Part shown: positions 7,988 to 15,055 of the stretch, in pieces
Layout: each line of letters opens with the position of its first letter
Position numbering within the stretch: the first letter of the stretch is position 1
Assembly: GCA_000431215.1 (NCBI GenBank)
Contig: HF985618.1
Location: 1-27,985 of the forward strand
Origin: Prevotella sp. CAG:1031
GTDB taxonomy: Bacteria; Bacteroidota; Bacteroidia; Bacteroidales; Muribaculaceae
Reading direction: 5' to 3'
DNA: 27,985 nucleotides
The notes under the pieces: model-generated
Told to the model about the DNA's origin: nothing
Databases searched by the model: none
What the model saw: the letters and a program-made list of their open reading frames with translations, nothing else
Position numbers and translations under genes: made by a program

Positions 7988-8263
7988 ATGGGAGTAGTAG
8001 AGAATACACCGACATGGTTTGTTATGCGCGATCTCAAGCGTCCTAATGCATTAAGTCCGGCATGGAAGACTCTTCCCGGAATGGGGTTTGAGGTTTTCAC
8101 GCCTTTGCGCACTCGCATCGTGATGCGCAAAGGAGTTCCTGTGCGCGAAGCTTTACCTGTTGTTAATGACCTCCTGTTCGTCAGCGCCGAGCGAATGGCT
8201 CATGCCATCATGTATAACAGCGGCAGTAGAGGCCGCTCCGGCATTAATCGACATCTTGCCTGA
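7988..8263 (+). CDS. Truncated UpxY-type NusG-like antiterminator (NGN domain only), possible pseudogene
   Basis: Residues 9-75 resemble the NGN domain of the UpxY family, the NusG paralogues that open Bacteroidales capsule loci: TWFVMRDLKRPNA, then GFEVFTPLRTRIV, then VPVREALPVVNDLLFVSAER. The family is usually about 170-190 residues and ends in a KOW domain. Here the similarity stops near residue 76, the frame ends after 91 residues in a Ser/Arg/Gly-rich stretch, and no KOW remnant follows. A second frame stays open past 8190 and ends with TAA overlapping the capD ATG at 8282, which hints at a frameshift near 8200-8228. A promoter lies directly upstream. It may be a decayed gene, or a small NGN-only protein that still binds RNA polymerase. 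Family call moderate; functionality unknown. Confidence 0.6.
   Translation: MGVVENTPTWFVMRDLKRPNALSPAWKTLPGMGFEVFTPLRTRIVMRKGVPVREALPVVNDLLFVSAERMAHAIMYNSGSRGRSGINRHLA
8219..8237 (+). promoter_or_regulatory. Hairpin between the NGN remnant and capD
   Basis: Perfect 6-base-pair inverted repeat AGCGGC / GCCGCT with a 7-base loop, at the end of the truncated antiterminator gene and about 45 bases before the capD start. There is no T-run after it, so it is not a standard terminator. It could be a pause site or attenuation element, or chance. Low confidence. Confidence 0.25.
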
Positions 8264-8281
8264 AATTGAAAATACCATATA

Positions 8282-10246
8282 ATGATACATTTCCATACTT
8301 CACCGACTCTCCATCGGTTATTTGACAGATATCTTAGCAAATGGGCCATTTTAATGATGGATATTCTGCTGGCTACCATGGGGTCGATTTTGTCATTGGG
8401 ACTTATTTCAATCTGGAACAAAGATCTGTTTTCGTCAACATCCTTACCGCTTACATGGGTCACGGGCGCTGTCGTGGCATCGACGATCAGTTTCTATTTC
8501 TGCCGGACATATCTGGCTATCATCCGTCATGCTTCGCTCCGCGAGGTCGGATCGCTTTTTGGGGCCGTCTTTATTAAGGAACTTTGCCTGGGCCTTTTGT
8601 TTATTACTATTCCATGGCTTGAGAATCTTCGTGTATTACCGCCCCAGACCATTGTGCTGCTGTTTTTCGTCGACACGCTTCTGACTTTCGTTGAAGTTAT
8701 AGGCGCACGCGTGGTCATGATTCTGATTTACAATCAGTTGCGGCGCCATATGTGGGGTGATGACCATCGAATCCGCACACTCATCTATGGAACCGGAAAT
8801 AAATCGGTTGCAATGATTAAACGTCTGGCGACATCCCCACATTATAATGTTATAGGATTTATCGCCCGCGGACAGGCTAACCAAAAACAGTTGATCGGAG
8901 GTCTTAAAGTCTATTATTTTGATTCGCCTGACGACTTACACCGTATTAATCTTGGCCGAATGGTTCAGGCTATTCTTTTCGCAAAAGAAGAAGAAGCCCG
9001 TTCCGAGCAGGATCGTGAGCTTTTCAACGAATGTCTCAAACGCGGCACCAAATTGATGATGGCTCCGAGTATTGACGAAGTTGTCGGAGGCCGTTTTATG
9101 CGCAATCAGGTGCGCGAAATAAAGATTGAGGATCTTCTCGGTCGCTCAGAGATTGAGATTGGTGTCGATGAGGTCAAGAATGATTTTGCCGGCAAGACCG
9201 TTTTGGTTACCGGGGCTGCAGGTTCCATAGGGTCGGAACTCTGTCGTCAGCTATCAGCATTCGGACTTAAACGTCTTGTCTTATTTGACAATGCAGAGAC
9301 TCCTACCCATAACATACGTCTTGAACTTGAAGAGCGGTTCCCTGATCTTGACTTTGTGCCGATTATAGGGGATGTCCGTCAGCTCGACAGAGTGAAGTGG
9401 ACATTTGATAAATACCAACCACAGGTTGTGTTTCATGCAGCCGCGTATAAGCATGTACCTCTTATGGAGGAAAATCCCTGTGAGGCTGTTTTTGTCAATG
9501 TCAACGGTTCGCGGAATGTAGCCGACGAGTGTCTCCGCCACAATGTCGAGAAAATGGTTATGATATCGACCGATAAGGCTGTCAATCCGACGAATATCAT
9601 GGGCTGTACCAAGCGTCTGGCTGAAATTTATGTCCAATCTCTTGGAATTGCACTTGAAAAGGGTGAGCTTGAGGGTCGGACTCGTTTCGTCACGACTCGT
9701 TTTGGAAATGTATTGGGAAGCAATGGATCTGTCATACCGCGATTCCGCGAACAGATTGTCAAGGGTGGGCCGGTCACGGTTACTCATCCTGATATAACCC
9801 GTTTCTTTATGACTATACCTGAAGCTTGCCGTCTTGTTATGGAAGCTGCGGTCATGTCAACGGGAACCCAGATATTTGTCTTCGATATGGGTCGTTCAAT
9901 GAAGATTGCAAATCTGGCGCGTCGTATGATAGAACTTGCCGGCCTGACTCCCGATGTAGATATCAAGATTGAATACACAGGACTGCGTCCCGGCGAAAAG
10001 TTATATGAGGAAGTATTGAGTTCGGCCGAGAACACACTTCCGACAGAGCATAGCCGGATACGAATCGCACGAGTGCGAGAATATTCTTACGATGACGCTC
10101 GTCGCGCTGTGGAAGCACTCTCGGCTCTTGCAGCGAAAGTCGATGTCGACGATATGGTTCGCATGATGAAAGTTACTGTCCCTGAATTCAAGAGCAAGAA
10201 CTCACGGTTCGAGGTGTTCGATCGCGAACTCGCCGCAATGAATTGA
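8282..10246 (+). CDS. Membrane-bound nucleotide-sugar 4,6-dehydratase/epimerase, CapD/FlaA1/PglF type
   Basis: Converts a UDP-N-acetyl sugar, usually UDP-GlcNAc, to a 4-keto-6-deoxy intermediate for capsule, O-antigen or glycoprotein sugars. The 654-residue protein has four hydrophobic segments in residues 20-150. A nucleotide-binding-like domain follows (TLIYGTGNKS at 167-174), then the C-terminal short-chain dehydrogenase domain with NAD motif VTGAAGSIGSE at 309-319. The catalytic block STDKAVNP (429-436) and MGCTKR (440-445) is the form of this long family in which Met replaces the usual Tyr of YxxxK. Near the end, GLRPGEKLYEE is also typical. It follows the NGN remnant and ends 3 bases before the convergent EFR1 gene. 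No other capsule genes lie beside it, so its pathway partners are elsewhere. Confidence 0.93.
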   Translation: MIHFHTSPTLHRLFDRYLSKWAILMMDILLATMGSILSLGLISIWNKDLFSSTSLPLTWVTGAVVASTISFYFCRTYLAIIRHASLREVGSLFGAVFIKELCLGLLFITIPWLENLRVLPPQTIVLLFFVDTLLTFVEVIGARVVMILIYNQLRRHMWGDDHRIRTLIYGTGNKSVAMIKRLATSPHYNVIGFIARGQANQKQLIGGLKVYYFDSPDDLHRINLGRMVQAILFAKEEEARSEQDRELFNECLKRGTKLMMAPSIDEVVGGRFMRNQVREIKIEDLLGRSEIEIGVDEVKNDFAGKTVLVTGAAGSIGSELCRQLSAFGLKRLVLFDNAETPTHNIRLELEERFPDLDFVPIIGDVRQLDRVKWTFDKYQPQVVFHAAAYKHVPLMEENPCEAVFVNVNGSRNVADECLRHNVEKMVMISTDKAVNPTNIMGCTKRLAEIYVQSLGIALEKGELEGRTRFVTTRFGNVLGSNGSVIPRFREQIVKGGPVTVTHPDITRFFMTIPEACRLVMEAAVMSTGTQIFVFDMGRSMKIANLARRMIELAGLTPDVDIKIEYTGLRPGEKLYEEVLSSAENTLPTEHSRIRIARVREYSYDDARRAVEALSALAAKVDVDDMVRMMKVTVPEFKSKNSRFEVFDRELAAMN

Positions 10247-10249
10247 AGT

Positions 10250-10990
10250 TCAGAATGGGCCGCGGTATTGTCCTTTTTTGTGCGTGAAGCGGCCGTATTC
10301 GATGGCGTGTGACGGACAACCATTGTAGCATCCCAGACATAGGGCACAAAGCTCTCCCCACACCGGACGAGCGCTGACGAGCGTGATGTTTTCCATCGGA
10401 CATCGTCTGACACAGCGACCACATCCGATGCATTTGTCATTGGCGTGGAAGCTGTTCGGGTTTATGTTTTTGGTAAAACCCGGATATATGAGCCGGGTTT
10501 TAATTCGTGGAAAAGAGCCGCGCTTTACGTCGACTGCTTCATTGCCTGATGCAATGGCATCGGCTATAGCATCTACGCGAGGTTCGGCGGCATTGATTTT
10601 AGCATGCTCAACTGCTTGACTGTCGACATCGAAAAATGGGAAGCATACGTAGGTGTTCGGCATTATGACGCTCCATGCACCACCGAGCTGCCACCCGCGG
10701 CTAAGGATGTCGTGACGGAACATTTCGGCTGTTTCGCCGCAATCATCGCCCATAGTGCATACCATAAAATGTTTGCCTCCGACATCGTTAATCCTCCTGA
10801 TAACTGTTCGAACTGTCATCGGTACTCCCCACGAATGGACGGGGAATACCCAGATGAAGCGCTCTCCGGCCTCTAAATGGGGTCGGTCGTAAAAAGCGCG
10901 GTCAATTCGGCACGTTGCTTCTCCGAGGCGGTCAGCAATATGGCGGGCGACCCATTCGGAGTTTCCGTTTCCAGAGAACCAGATTATCAT
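10250..10990 (-). CDS. EFR1-type protein: flavodoxin domain plus two 4Fe-4S clusters
   Basis: Electron-transfer protein of the EFR1 family. I chose the ATG at 10988-10990 (246 residues) because it overlaps the stop of the upstream Smr gene as TGATG and because the flavodoxin fold begins exactly there. An upstream start at 11044 would add 18 unrelated residues. Residues 1-150 form the flavodoxin-like domain, with FMN phosphate loop SGNGNS at 6-11. The C-terminus carries two CxxCxxCxxxCP ferredoxin motifs, with cysteines at 187, 190, 193, 197 and at 215, 218, 221, 225. No membrane segment. Redox partner unknown. Its coupling to a DUF2027-Smr gene does not suggest a pathway. Confidence 0.9.
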   Translation of the reverse strand: MIIWFSGNGNSEWVARHIADRLGEATCRIDRAFYDRPHLEAGERFIWVFPVHSWGVPMTVRTVIRRINDVGGKHFMVCTMGDDCGETAEMFRHDILSRGWQLGGAWSVIMPNTYVCFPFFDVDSQAVEHAKINAAEPRVDAIADAIASGNEAVDVKRGSFPRIKTRLIYPGFTKNINPNSFHANDKCIGCGRCVRRCPMENITLVSARPVWGELCALCLGCYNGCPSHAIEYGRFTHKKGQYRGPF

Positions 10991-12099
10991 CAGATTGTCA
11001 CTTGTGTCGCTCCATAGCCATATTCCCGGAAGGAGGCGTCGCATACATCGTGACCGCGATAACGATGGTTGAGCTCTTTCATCAGAGCGGCCCGCAGTAC
11101 GCCTTCTCCCTTGCCGTGGATGAAGACAATGCGTGTGCCTTTATTTTTCAGATTTGCGTCCATGACATGGCAGAATTCATCGACCTGACGGTTGAGAATG
11201 TCGGCCGGACTCATTCCGTTGGTATTGTCAATAAGGTTCTCAATATGAAGATCAACAACGAGAGCTCCGGATGAGTCGGTTGTGTATTGCGGACGTAAGT
11301 CGCGACGGCGAACCGGCCGGCGGTCGACGCGCTTCTTCTGCTGCATCATTTTTTCTTCAAGTCCTTTGGCATCGACAGGCTTGTTGCGGCGGAGAGTCTC
11401 GTCGTCGCTGACGAAGTCTATGCTGAGAACCCGAGTGTCGAAATATGTAGACTGGGTAAAGCAATGAAGCTTGCAGAATTTAGTAGTATCGAGCTGAGCA
11501 CGGGATGTCATCGCCGGTTTCATGACAAACGATTTCGACCGTTTGTAGGCTATAGCCTGTAACATAAGGGAGTCGAACTTTGGAAATGTCGAACGGTCAA
11601 CGTTGCCAAGCAGAATCTGGATGTTTGGCTCGACGGTACCGGCGGCAAACAGTGTCCATTCTTCACTCTCTTTCGGCTTGAAGCACAGTGAATAGTCAAC
11701 ATAGTAATTTGAGTCGTTGACGAGAAAAGCGTCGAATGTCGTTGTCGACAATTCGAGAATGTTCACCGGTTCGAATGCTACAGTTAGATTTATCTTTTCG
11801 TTTCCGGCAACTTCAATTTCTTCCTCCTCGGCCGGAGTTGGGAGCGTCGGAGCTGCCGGTGCCGCAACTGTAGGTTCCTGAACTGTGGAGGAAGGAACAG
11901 TTGAGGCTTTTGGAACAGTGAATGTAGTTTTTGAGGGTTGCTGTCCGGCATGGGCCACAACAACGCATTCACGTACCTGCACCGGGGTCTCGAAGCCGTC
12001 CTCGTCGACATAAGCTAAATTCCCGTCGATTCGCACAACGCGTCCGCCACCTGTTGAGTTGAGATATCTGACAATATCGCCTGTTTTTAGGTTTGCCAT
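10990..12099 (-). CDS. DUF2027 protein with C-terminal Smr domain
   Basis: The 369-residue protein has three parts. Residues 1-50 form a small SH3-like KOW-type module (GDIVRYLNSTGGGRVVRIDG). A Pro/Ala/Thr-rich linker follows at about 60-100, then the strand-rich DUF2027 region at about 100-235. After a basic linker (RVDRRPVRRRDLRP near 257-270) comes an Smr domain at 280-369, with DLHIE at 283-287 and HGKGEGVLR at 328-336. Smr domains, known from MutS2, bind or nick nucleic acid. The KOW-like start suggests an RNA- or ribosome-related job, but that is inference. It has its own -7 box at 12146-12153 and is coupled to the EFR1 gene by a TGATG overlap. Confidence 0.9.
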   Translation of the reverse strand: MANLKTGDIVRYLNSTGGGRVVRIDGNLAYVDEDGFETPVQVRECVVVAHAGQQPSKTTFTVPKASTVPSSTVQEPTVAAPAAPTLPTPAEEEEIEVAGNEKINLTVAFEPVNILELSTTTFDAFLVNDSNYYVDYSLCFKPKESEEWTLFAAGTVEPNIQILLGNVDRSTFPKFDSLMLQAIAYKRSKSFVMKPAMTSRAQLDTTKFCKLHCFTQSTYFDTRVLSIDFVSDDETLRRNKPVDAKGLEEKMMQQKKRVDRRPVRRRDLRPQYTTDSSGALVVDLHIENLIDNTNGMSPADILNRQVDEFCHVMDANLKNKGTRIVFIHGKGEGVLRAALMKELNHRYRGHDVCDASFREYGYGATQVTI

Positions 12100-12145
12100 A
12101 ATTCGAAATATAAGTATAGTTGGCCTTTTTGACCTATTTAGTCGA

Positions 12146-12153
12146 CAAAGATA
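12146..12153 (-). promoter_or_regulatory. Promoter -7 box of the DUF2027-Smr/EFR1 unit
   Basis: Minus-strand TATCTTTG, 46 bases upstream of the DUF2027 start. Its upstream half reaches into the divergent kinase promoter, whose -7 box is at 12186-12193. Confidence 0.7.
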
Positions 12154-12185
12154 GCGAATTATGGCGAAAAACCGACTATAGTTGC

Positions 12186-12193
12186 TAACTTTG
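12186..12193 (+). promoter_or_regulatory. Possible -7 box of the kinase-GT4-DUF3108 unit
   Basis: TAACTTTG matches TAnnTTTG and ends 7 bases before the ATG at 12201, which would give a nearly leaderless mRNA. No TTTG is visible at -33, so this is weaker than the other promoters in the window. Confidence 0.5.
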
Positions 12194-12200
12194 CCATGAC

Positions 12201-12905
12201 ATGAGAAATCGTATTATCATTAGTAATGACGCTCCTGTAGGGATAAAAGACCTTGCCAAAGAGCTTATAACCAACGGATTGCCGGCAAACAGCCGCTCGC
12301 TTTACAAAGGTCGCAACAAAGTTGTGGCAACAGCTTTGGAAAGCGGTATCGAGGTGAATGTCAAGGCATTCAGGATTCCAATAGCAATAAACAGATTTGC
12401 TTATGGATGGATACGTCGAGGCAAAGCCCGTCGTGCTTTCGAGTTCGGATTGAAGATGCTTTCGATGGGAGTTTCGACTCCGCGGCCGTTTGCCTATGTT
12501 GAATGTTTCGATAATGTTGGTTTCCTTCATGAATCATATTTTGTCAGCGAGCAGCTCAACGGGTGGGAAGAAATACGTTTTGCCGCCTCGCGTCCTGATT
12601 TCGAGACGCTTGCAGATGCTTTGGCACGTTTTGTGGCCGGTTTTCATGCGAAAGGCGTGAAAATGAAAGACCTTTCTCCCGGAAATGTTCTTGTCAGGAC
12701 TGAGCCCGGCGGCAGTTATCATTTCAGCTTGGTCGACACGAATCGAATGCGTTTCGGAGTATATGACAGGAAAGAGCTTGCCCGCACCTGCGGAGCACTT
12801 TTCGAAGATCATTCTGCCAGACGTCTTTTTGCCCGGAACTATGTCAGGTATGCCGGACTTTCGGATAACTATGTAGAACTCATAATGGCCTCAGGGCGTT
12901 GTTGA
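12201..12905 (+). CDS. Lipopolysaccharide kinase-like protein (Kdo kinase/WaaP family)
   Basis: Protein-kinase-fold enzyme of 234 residues that probably phosphorylates a core-oligosaccharide sugar such as Kdo on the cytoplasmic face of the inner membrane. Landmarks are the putative ATP-binding Lys K55 in VNVKAF, the catalytic loop FHAKGVKMKDLSPGNVL with D157 and N162, and the metal-binding D179 in SLVDTNRMRF. The KDLSPGN loop is the form seen in Bacteroidota members rather than the classic HxDL of eukaryotic kinases. A glycosyltransferase follows 2 bases after its stop, supporting a role in surface glycan assembly. Family call good; substrate inferred. Confidence 0.85.
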   Translation: MRNRIIISNDAPVGIKDLAKELITNGLPANSRSLYKGRNKVVATALESGIEVNVKAFRIPIAINRFAYGWIRRGKARRAFEFGLKMLSMGVSTPRPFAYVECFDNVGFLHESYFVSEQLNGWEEIRFAASRPDFETLADALARFVAGFHAKGVKMKDLSPGNVLVRTEPGGSYHFSLVDTNRMRFGVYDRKELARTCGALFEDHSARRLFARNYVRYAGLSDNYVELIMASGRC

Positions 12906-12907
12906 CT

Positions 12908-14050
12908 ATGATGAGTGACAAGGTATTTGCTTTTGATGCGAAGCGCATATTTCGGAATCTTACCGGATTGGGCAACTATTCGCGGCTCGTTGTCGAGCAA
13001 CTTGCTGCCGCATTGCCTGAGGTAAGAATGCAGCTGTTCACGCCTACATCCACGGCTGTTGAACGCGCCTCGAGTCTGCTGAACATGTCAAATGTAGAGA
13101 CTGTTCTTCCCGACAGTATGATGTTCGGGAAGGCCTTCTGGCGTTCCTTCGGCATGACCCGGCAGCTTTCTGCCGGACGTCCGGCGCTCTATCATGGCCT
13201 CAGCAATGAACTGCCTCTTAATATTGTCAATAGCGGAGTGCCGTCGGTCGTTACTATTCATGATCTGATATATCGCCGGCTGCCTTATTGTTATAAAGCT
13301 ATTGACCGGCGTCTCTATGATTTCAAATACCGACGTGCATGCGAGAATGCTACCCGCATTATAGCCGTCAGTCGCCGAACCCGCGATGACATAGTTGAAT
13401 TCTACAATATCGATCCTGAAAAGATTGATGTTGTCTATCAGGGGTGCGACGAATCATTCCGTCGTCATATTCCGGCTGACATTATTGAGAATTGTCGTCG
13501 CCGTTATAATCTGCCCCGACGCTATATAATTCAGGTCGGGACAGTCGAGCGACGCAAGAATCTTGAGTTGACAGTCAAAGCGCTTGCTGCGCTTGATTCA
13601 GAACTGCATCTTGTGGCTGTCGGTCGGGATCACTATGGTTATATGTCGCATATCAAAGAGTTGATAAACAGACTGCGACTCAATGACAGGGTAACCTTTC
13701 TCCAGAATCTTCCTTTTGTCGATTTGCCGGCCGTTGTTGCCGGAGCCGAAGTCGCAGCATATCCGAGCCGTTACGAGGGTTTCGGGATTCCAGTCCTTGA
13801 GGCTCTTTCGGTTGGGGTGCCGGTTGTGGCTGCCAATGGATCGTGTCTGGAGGAAGCTGGCGGTTATGCTACTCTTTACGTCGATCCTAATGATGTCCGG
13901 GCGATGATACAGGCTCTTACGGCTCTGACTGATGGTTCGGTCGACCGTGCCGATATTATTGCCCGGGGTCAAAAACATGCACGCCTCTTCGATAACTCTG
14001 CCATGGCAGATAATATTCTTAAAGTTTACTCGAAAATAATCGATCTCTGA
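12908..14050 (+). CDS. GT4-family glycosyltransferase
   Basis: GT-B fold glycosyltransferase, 380 residues from the ATG at 12908. An in-frame TTG at 12899 and a second ATG at 12911 are alternatives; 12908 leaves a 2-base gap after the kinase stop. The N-terminal acceptor domain includes a Gly-rich loop (NLTGLGNYSR). The donor-binding domain has IQVGTVERRKN near residues 208-218 and the GT4 signature EGFGIPVLE at 290-298, where the two glutamates bracket the nucleotide-sugar site. SVGVPVVAANGSCLEE follows as usual. The protein has no membrane segment and should act at the cytoplasmic side of the inner membrane. The donor sugar cannot be assigned. Confidence 0.92.
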   Translation: MMSDKVFAFDAKRIFRNLTGLGNYSRLVVEQLAAALPEVRMQLFTPTSTAVERASSLLNMSNVETVLPDSMMFGKAFWRSFGMTRQLSAGRPALYHGLSNELPLNIVNSGVPSVVTIHDLIYRRLPYCYKAIDRRLYDFKYRRACENATRIIAVSRRTRDDIVEFYNIDPEKIDVVYQGCDESFRRHIPADIIENCRRRYNLPRRYIIQVGTVERRKNLELTVKALAALDSELHLVAVGRDHYGYMSHIKELINRLRLNDRVTFLQNLPFVDLPAVVAGAEVAAYPSRYEGFGIPVLEALSVGVPVVAANGSCLEEAGGYATLYVDPNDVRAMIQALTALTDGSVDRADIIARGQKHARLFDNSAMADNILKVYSKIIDL

Positions 14051-14051
14051 T

Positions 14052-14816
14052 ATGAAATATTCTTTTCAACTTATTGTTGTCTTAGCTTTTCTGGCAATCG
14101 GAATGAATGCTTCGGCCGCTCACTCGTTCAGCGATGAGAGCCTTAATTATAATGTCAGTTATAAGTGGGGGCTTATTCATAAGACCGCCGGTACGGCAAC
14201 ACTCACGCTTCATAACCGTGGAAATGTCTACGATATACGGCTTACAGCCAAAAGCAAGCCATGGGCCGACCGCATTTATCGAGTCCGAGACACTCTGATA
14301 GCCAAGATTGCCAAAAACGGATTTAAACCGCAGTCATATAAACGTATTGCTCATGAAGACGGCAAATTTGCGCTCGATGAGCTTACGTATAGCTATAATG
14401 GGGCGTCGACTACCGGTACTGTTAAACGAACCCGCGAAAAGAAAGGGAAGCGGACTACATCGTCGGTAACACATTCAACAACAGGGGCCGCTTATGATCT
14501 GCTGACGGTTTTCTATTATCTCCGCACTATTGATTTTTCGTCGATTCCGAAAGGGAAGGTAGTCGTTACCACTCTATTCTCAGGCAAAGCTAAAGAGCGT
14601 GTGACAATCAAGCCTGTGGGTCTTGAGAAGATAACGATGTCTGACAAGCGCAAAGTTGAAGCCTATCACATCCGATTTAATTTTACGACCGATGGAGCAA
14701 AGAAAAGTAGCGACGATATTGATGCCTGGATATCATGTGACGGACGCGGTATTCCGCTTATGGTTGTCGGAGCTTTGCCAATCGGGCAGATTCGTTGTGT
14801 ATATACAGGAAAATAG
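14052..14816 (+). CDS. DUF3108 domain-containing exported protein
   Basis: 254-residue protein with a signal peptide (residues 1-22, hydrophobic core QLIVVLAFLAIGM, cleavage likely after ASA). The mature part is strand-rich and matches the DUF3108 pattern: NYNVSYKWGLIHKTAGTATL at the start, a middle segment with AKSKPWADRIYRVRD, and a C-terminal part ending in AWISCDGRGIPLMVVG. Function is unknown; Bacteroidota members are periplasmic or outer-membrane associated. It starts 1 base after the GT4 stop and is presumably co-transcribed with the kinase and glycosyltransferase, which hints at an envelope job. Confidence 0.87.
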   Translation: MKYSFQLIVVLAFLAIGMNASAAHSFSDESLNYNVSYKWGLIHKTAGTATLTLHNRGNVYDIRLTAKSKPWADRIYRVRDTLIAKIAKNGFKPQSYKRIAHEDGKFALDELTYSYNGASTTGTVKRTREKKGKRTTSSVTHSTTGAAYDLLTVFYYLRTIDFSSIPKGKVVVTTLFSGKAKERVTIKPVGLEKITMSDKRKVEAYHIRFNFTTDGAKKSSDDIDAWISCDGRGIPLMVVGALPIGQIRCVYTGK

Positions 14817-14838
14817 TGACATACATATATAAAAAAGT

Positions 14839-14862
14839 GGCGCATTTCAATTGAGATGCGCC
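14839..14862 (-). terminator. Bidirectional intrinsic terminator between the DUF3108 gene and tRNA-Arg
   Basis: Inverted repeat GGCGCATTTC / GAGATGCGCC, a 10-base-pair stem with one G-U pair and an AATT loop. On the minus strand it is followed by CACTTTTTT, an excellent terminator for the tRNA. On the plus strand it is followed by TCTTTAG, so it may also end the kinase-GT4-DUF3108 mRNA. Confidence 0.85.
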
Positions 14863-14869
14863 TCTTTAG

Positions 14870-14941
14870 TACACCCGTAGGGAGTCGAACCCTAATCGAT
14901 GGAACCGGAATCCATTATTCTATCCATTGAACTACGGGTGC
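14870..14941 (-). tRNA. tRNA-Arg, anticodon CCG
   Basis: Reads as a full cloverleaf of 72 bases on the minus strand. The acceptor stem is GCACCCG paired with CGGGTGT (first pair G-U). The D arm lies in TAGTTCAATGGATAGAAT. The anticodon stem ATGGA / TCCAT encloses the loop TTCCGGT with anticodon CCG. The T arm contains GGTTCGACTCC. The CCA end is not encoded. It reads the CGG arginine codon. Confidence 0.95.
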
Positions 14942-14958
14942 AATCATATTTGCGGTCG

Positions 14959-14966
14959 CAAAGGTA
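14959..14966 (-). promoter_or_regulatory. Promoter -7 box of tRNA-Arg
   Basis: Minus-strand TACCTTTG, matching TAnnTTTG, 17 bases upstream of the tRNA 5' end. No clear -33 element. Confidence 0.65.
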
Positions 14967-15010
14967 GCTATAATTTCGGAAATCATAGCTCCTGTTTCAA
15001 AAAAATTTAG

Positions 15011-15018
15011 TAATTTTG
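15011..15018 (+). promoter_or_regulatory. Promoter -7 box of hppA
   Basis: TAATTTTG matches TAnnTTTG, 37 bases upstream of the hppA ATG, within an AT-rich stretch. It is divergent from the tRNA promoter at 14959-14966. Confidence 0.65.
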
Positions 15019-15055
15019 TGGAAATTTTTTTTCAACCGTAAATCTAATTATAGTC

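Noticed and set aside
9281..9787. 168-codon frame antisense to capD
   Set aside because: Lies across the conserved dehydrogenase motifs of capD; no independent evidence.
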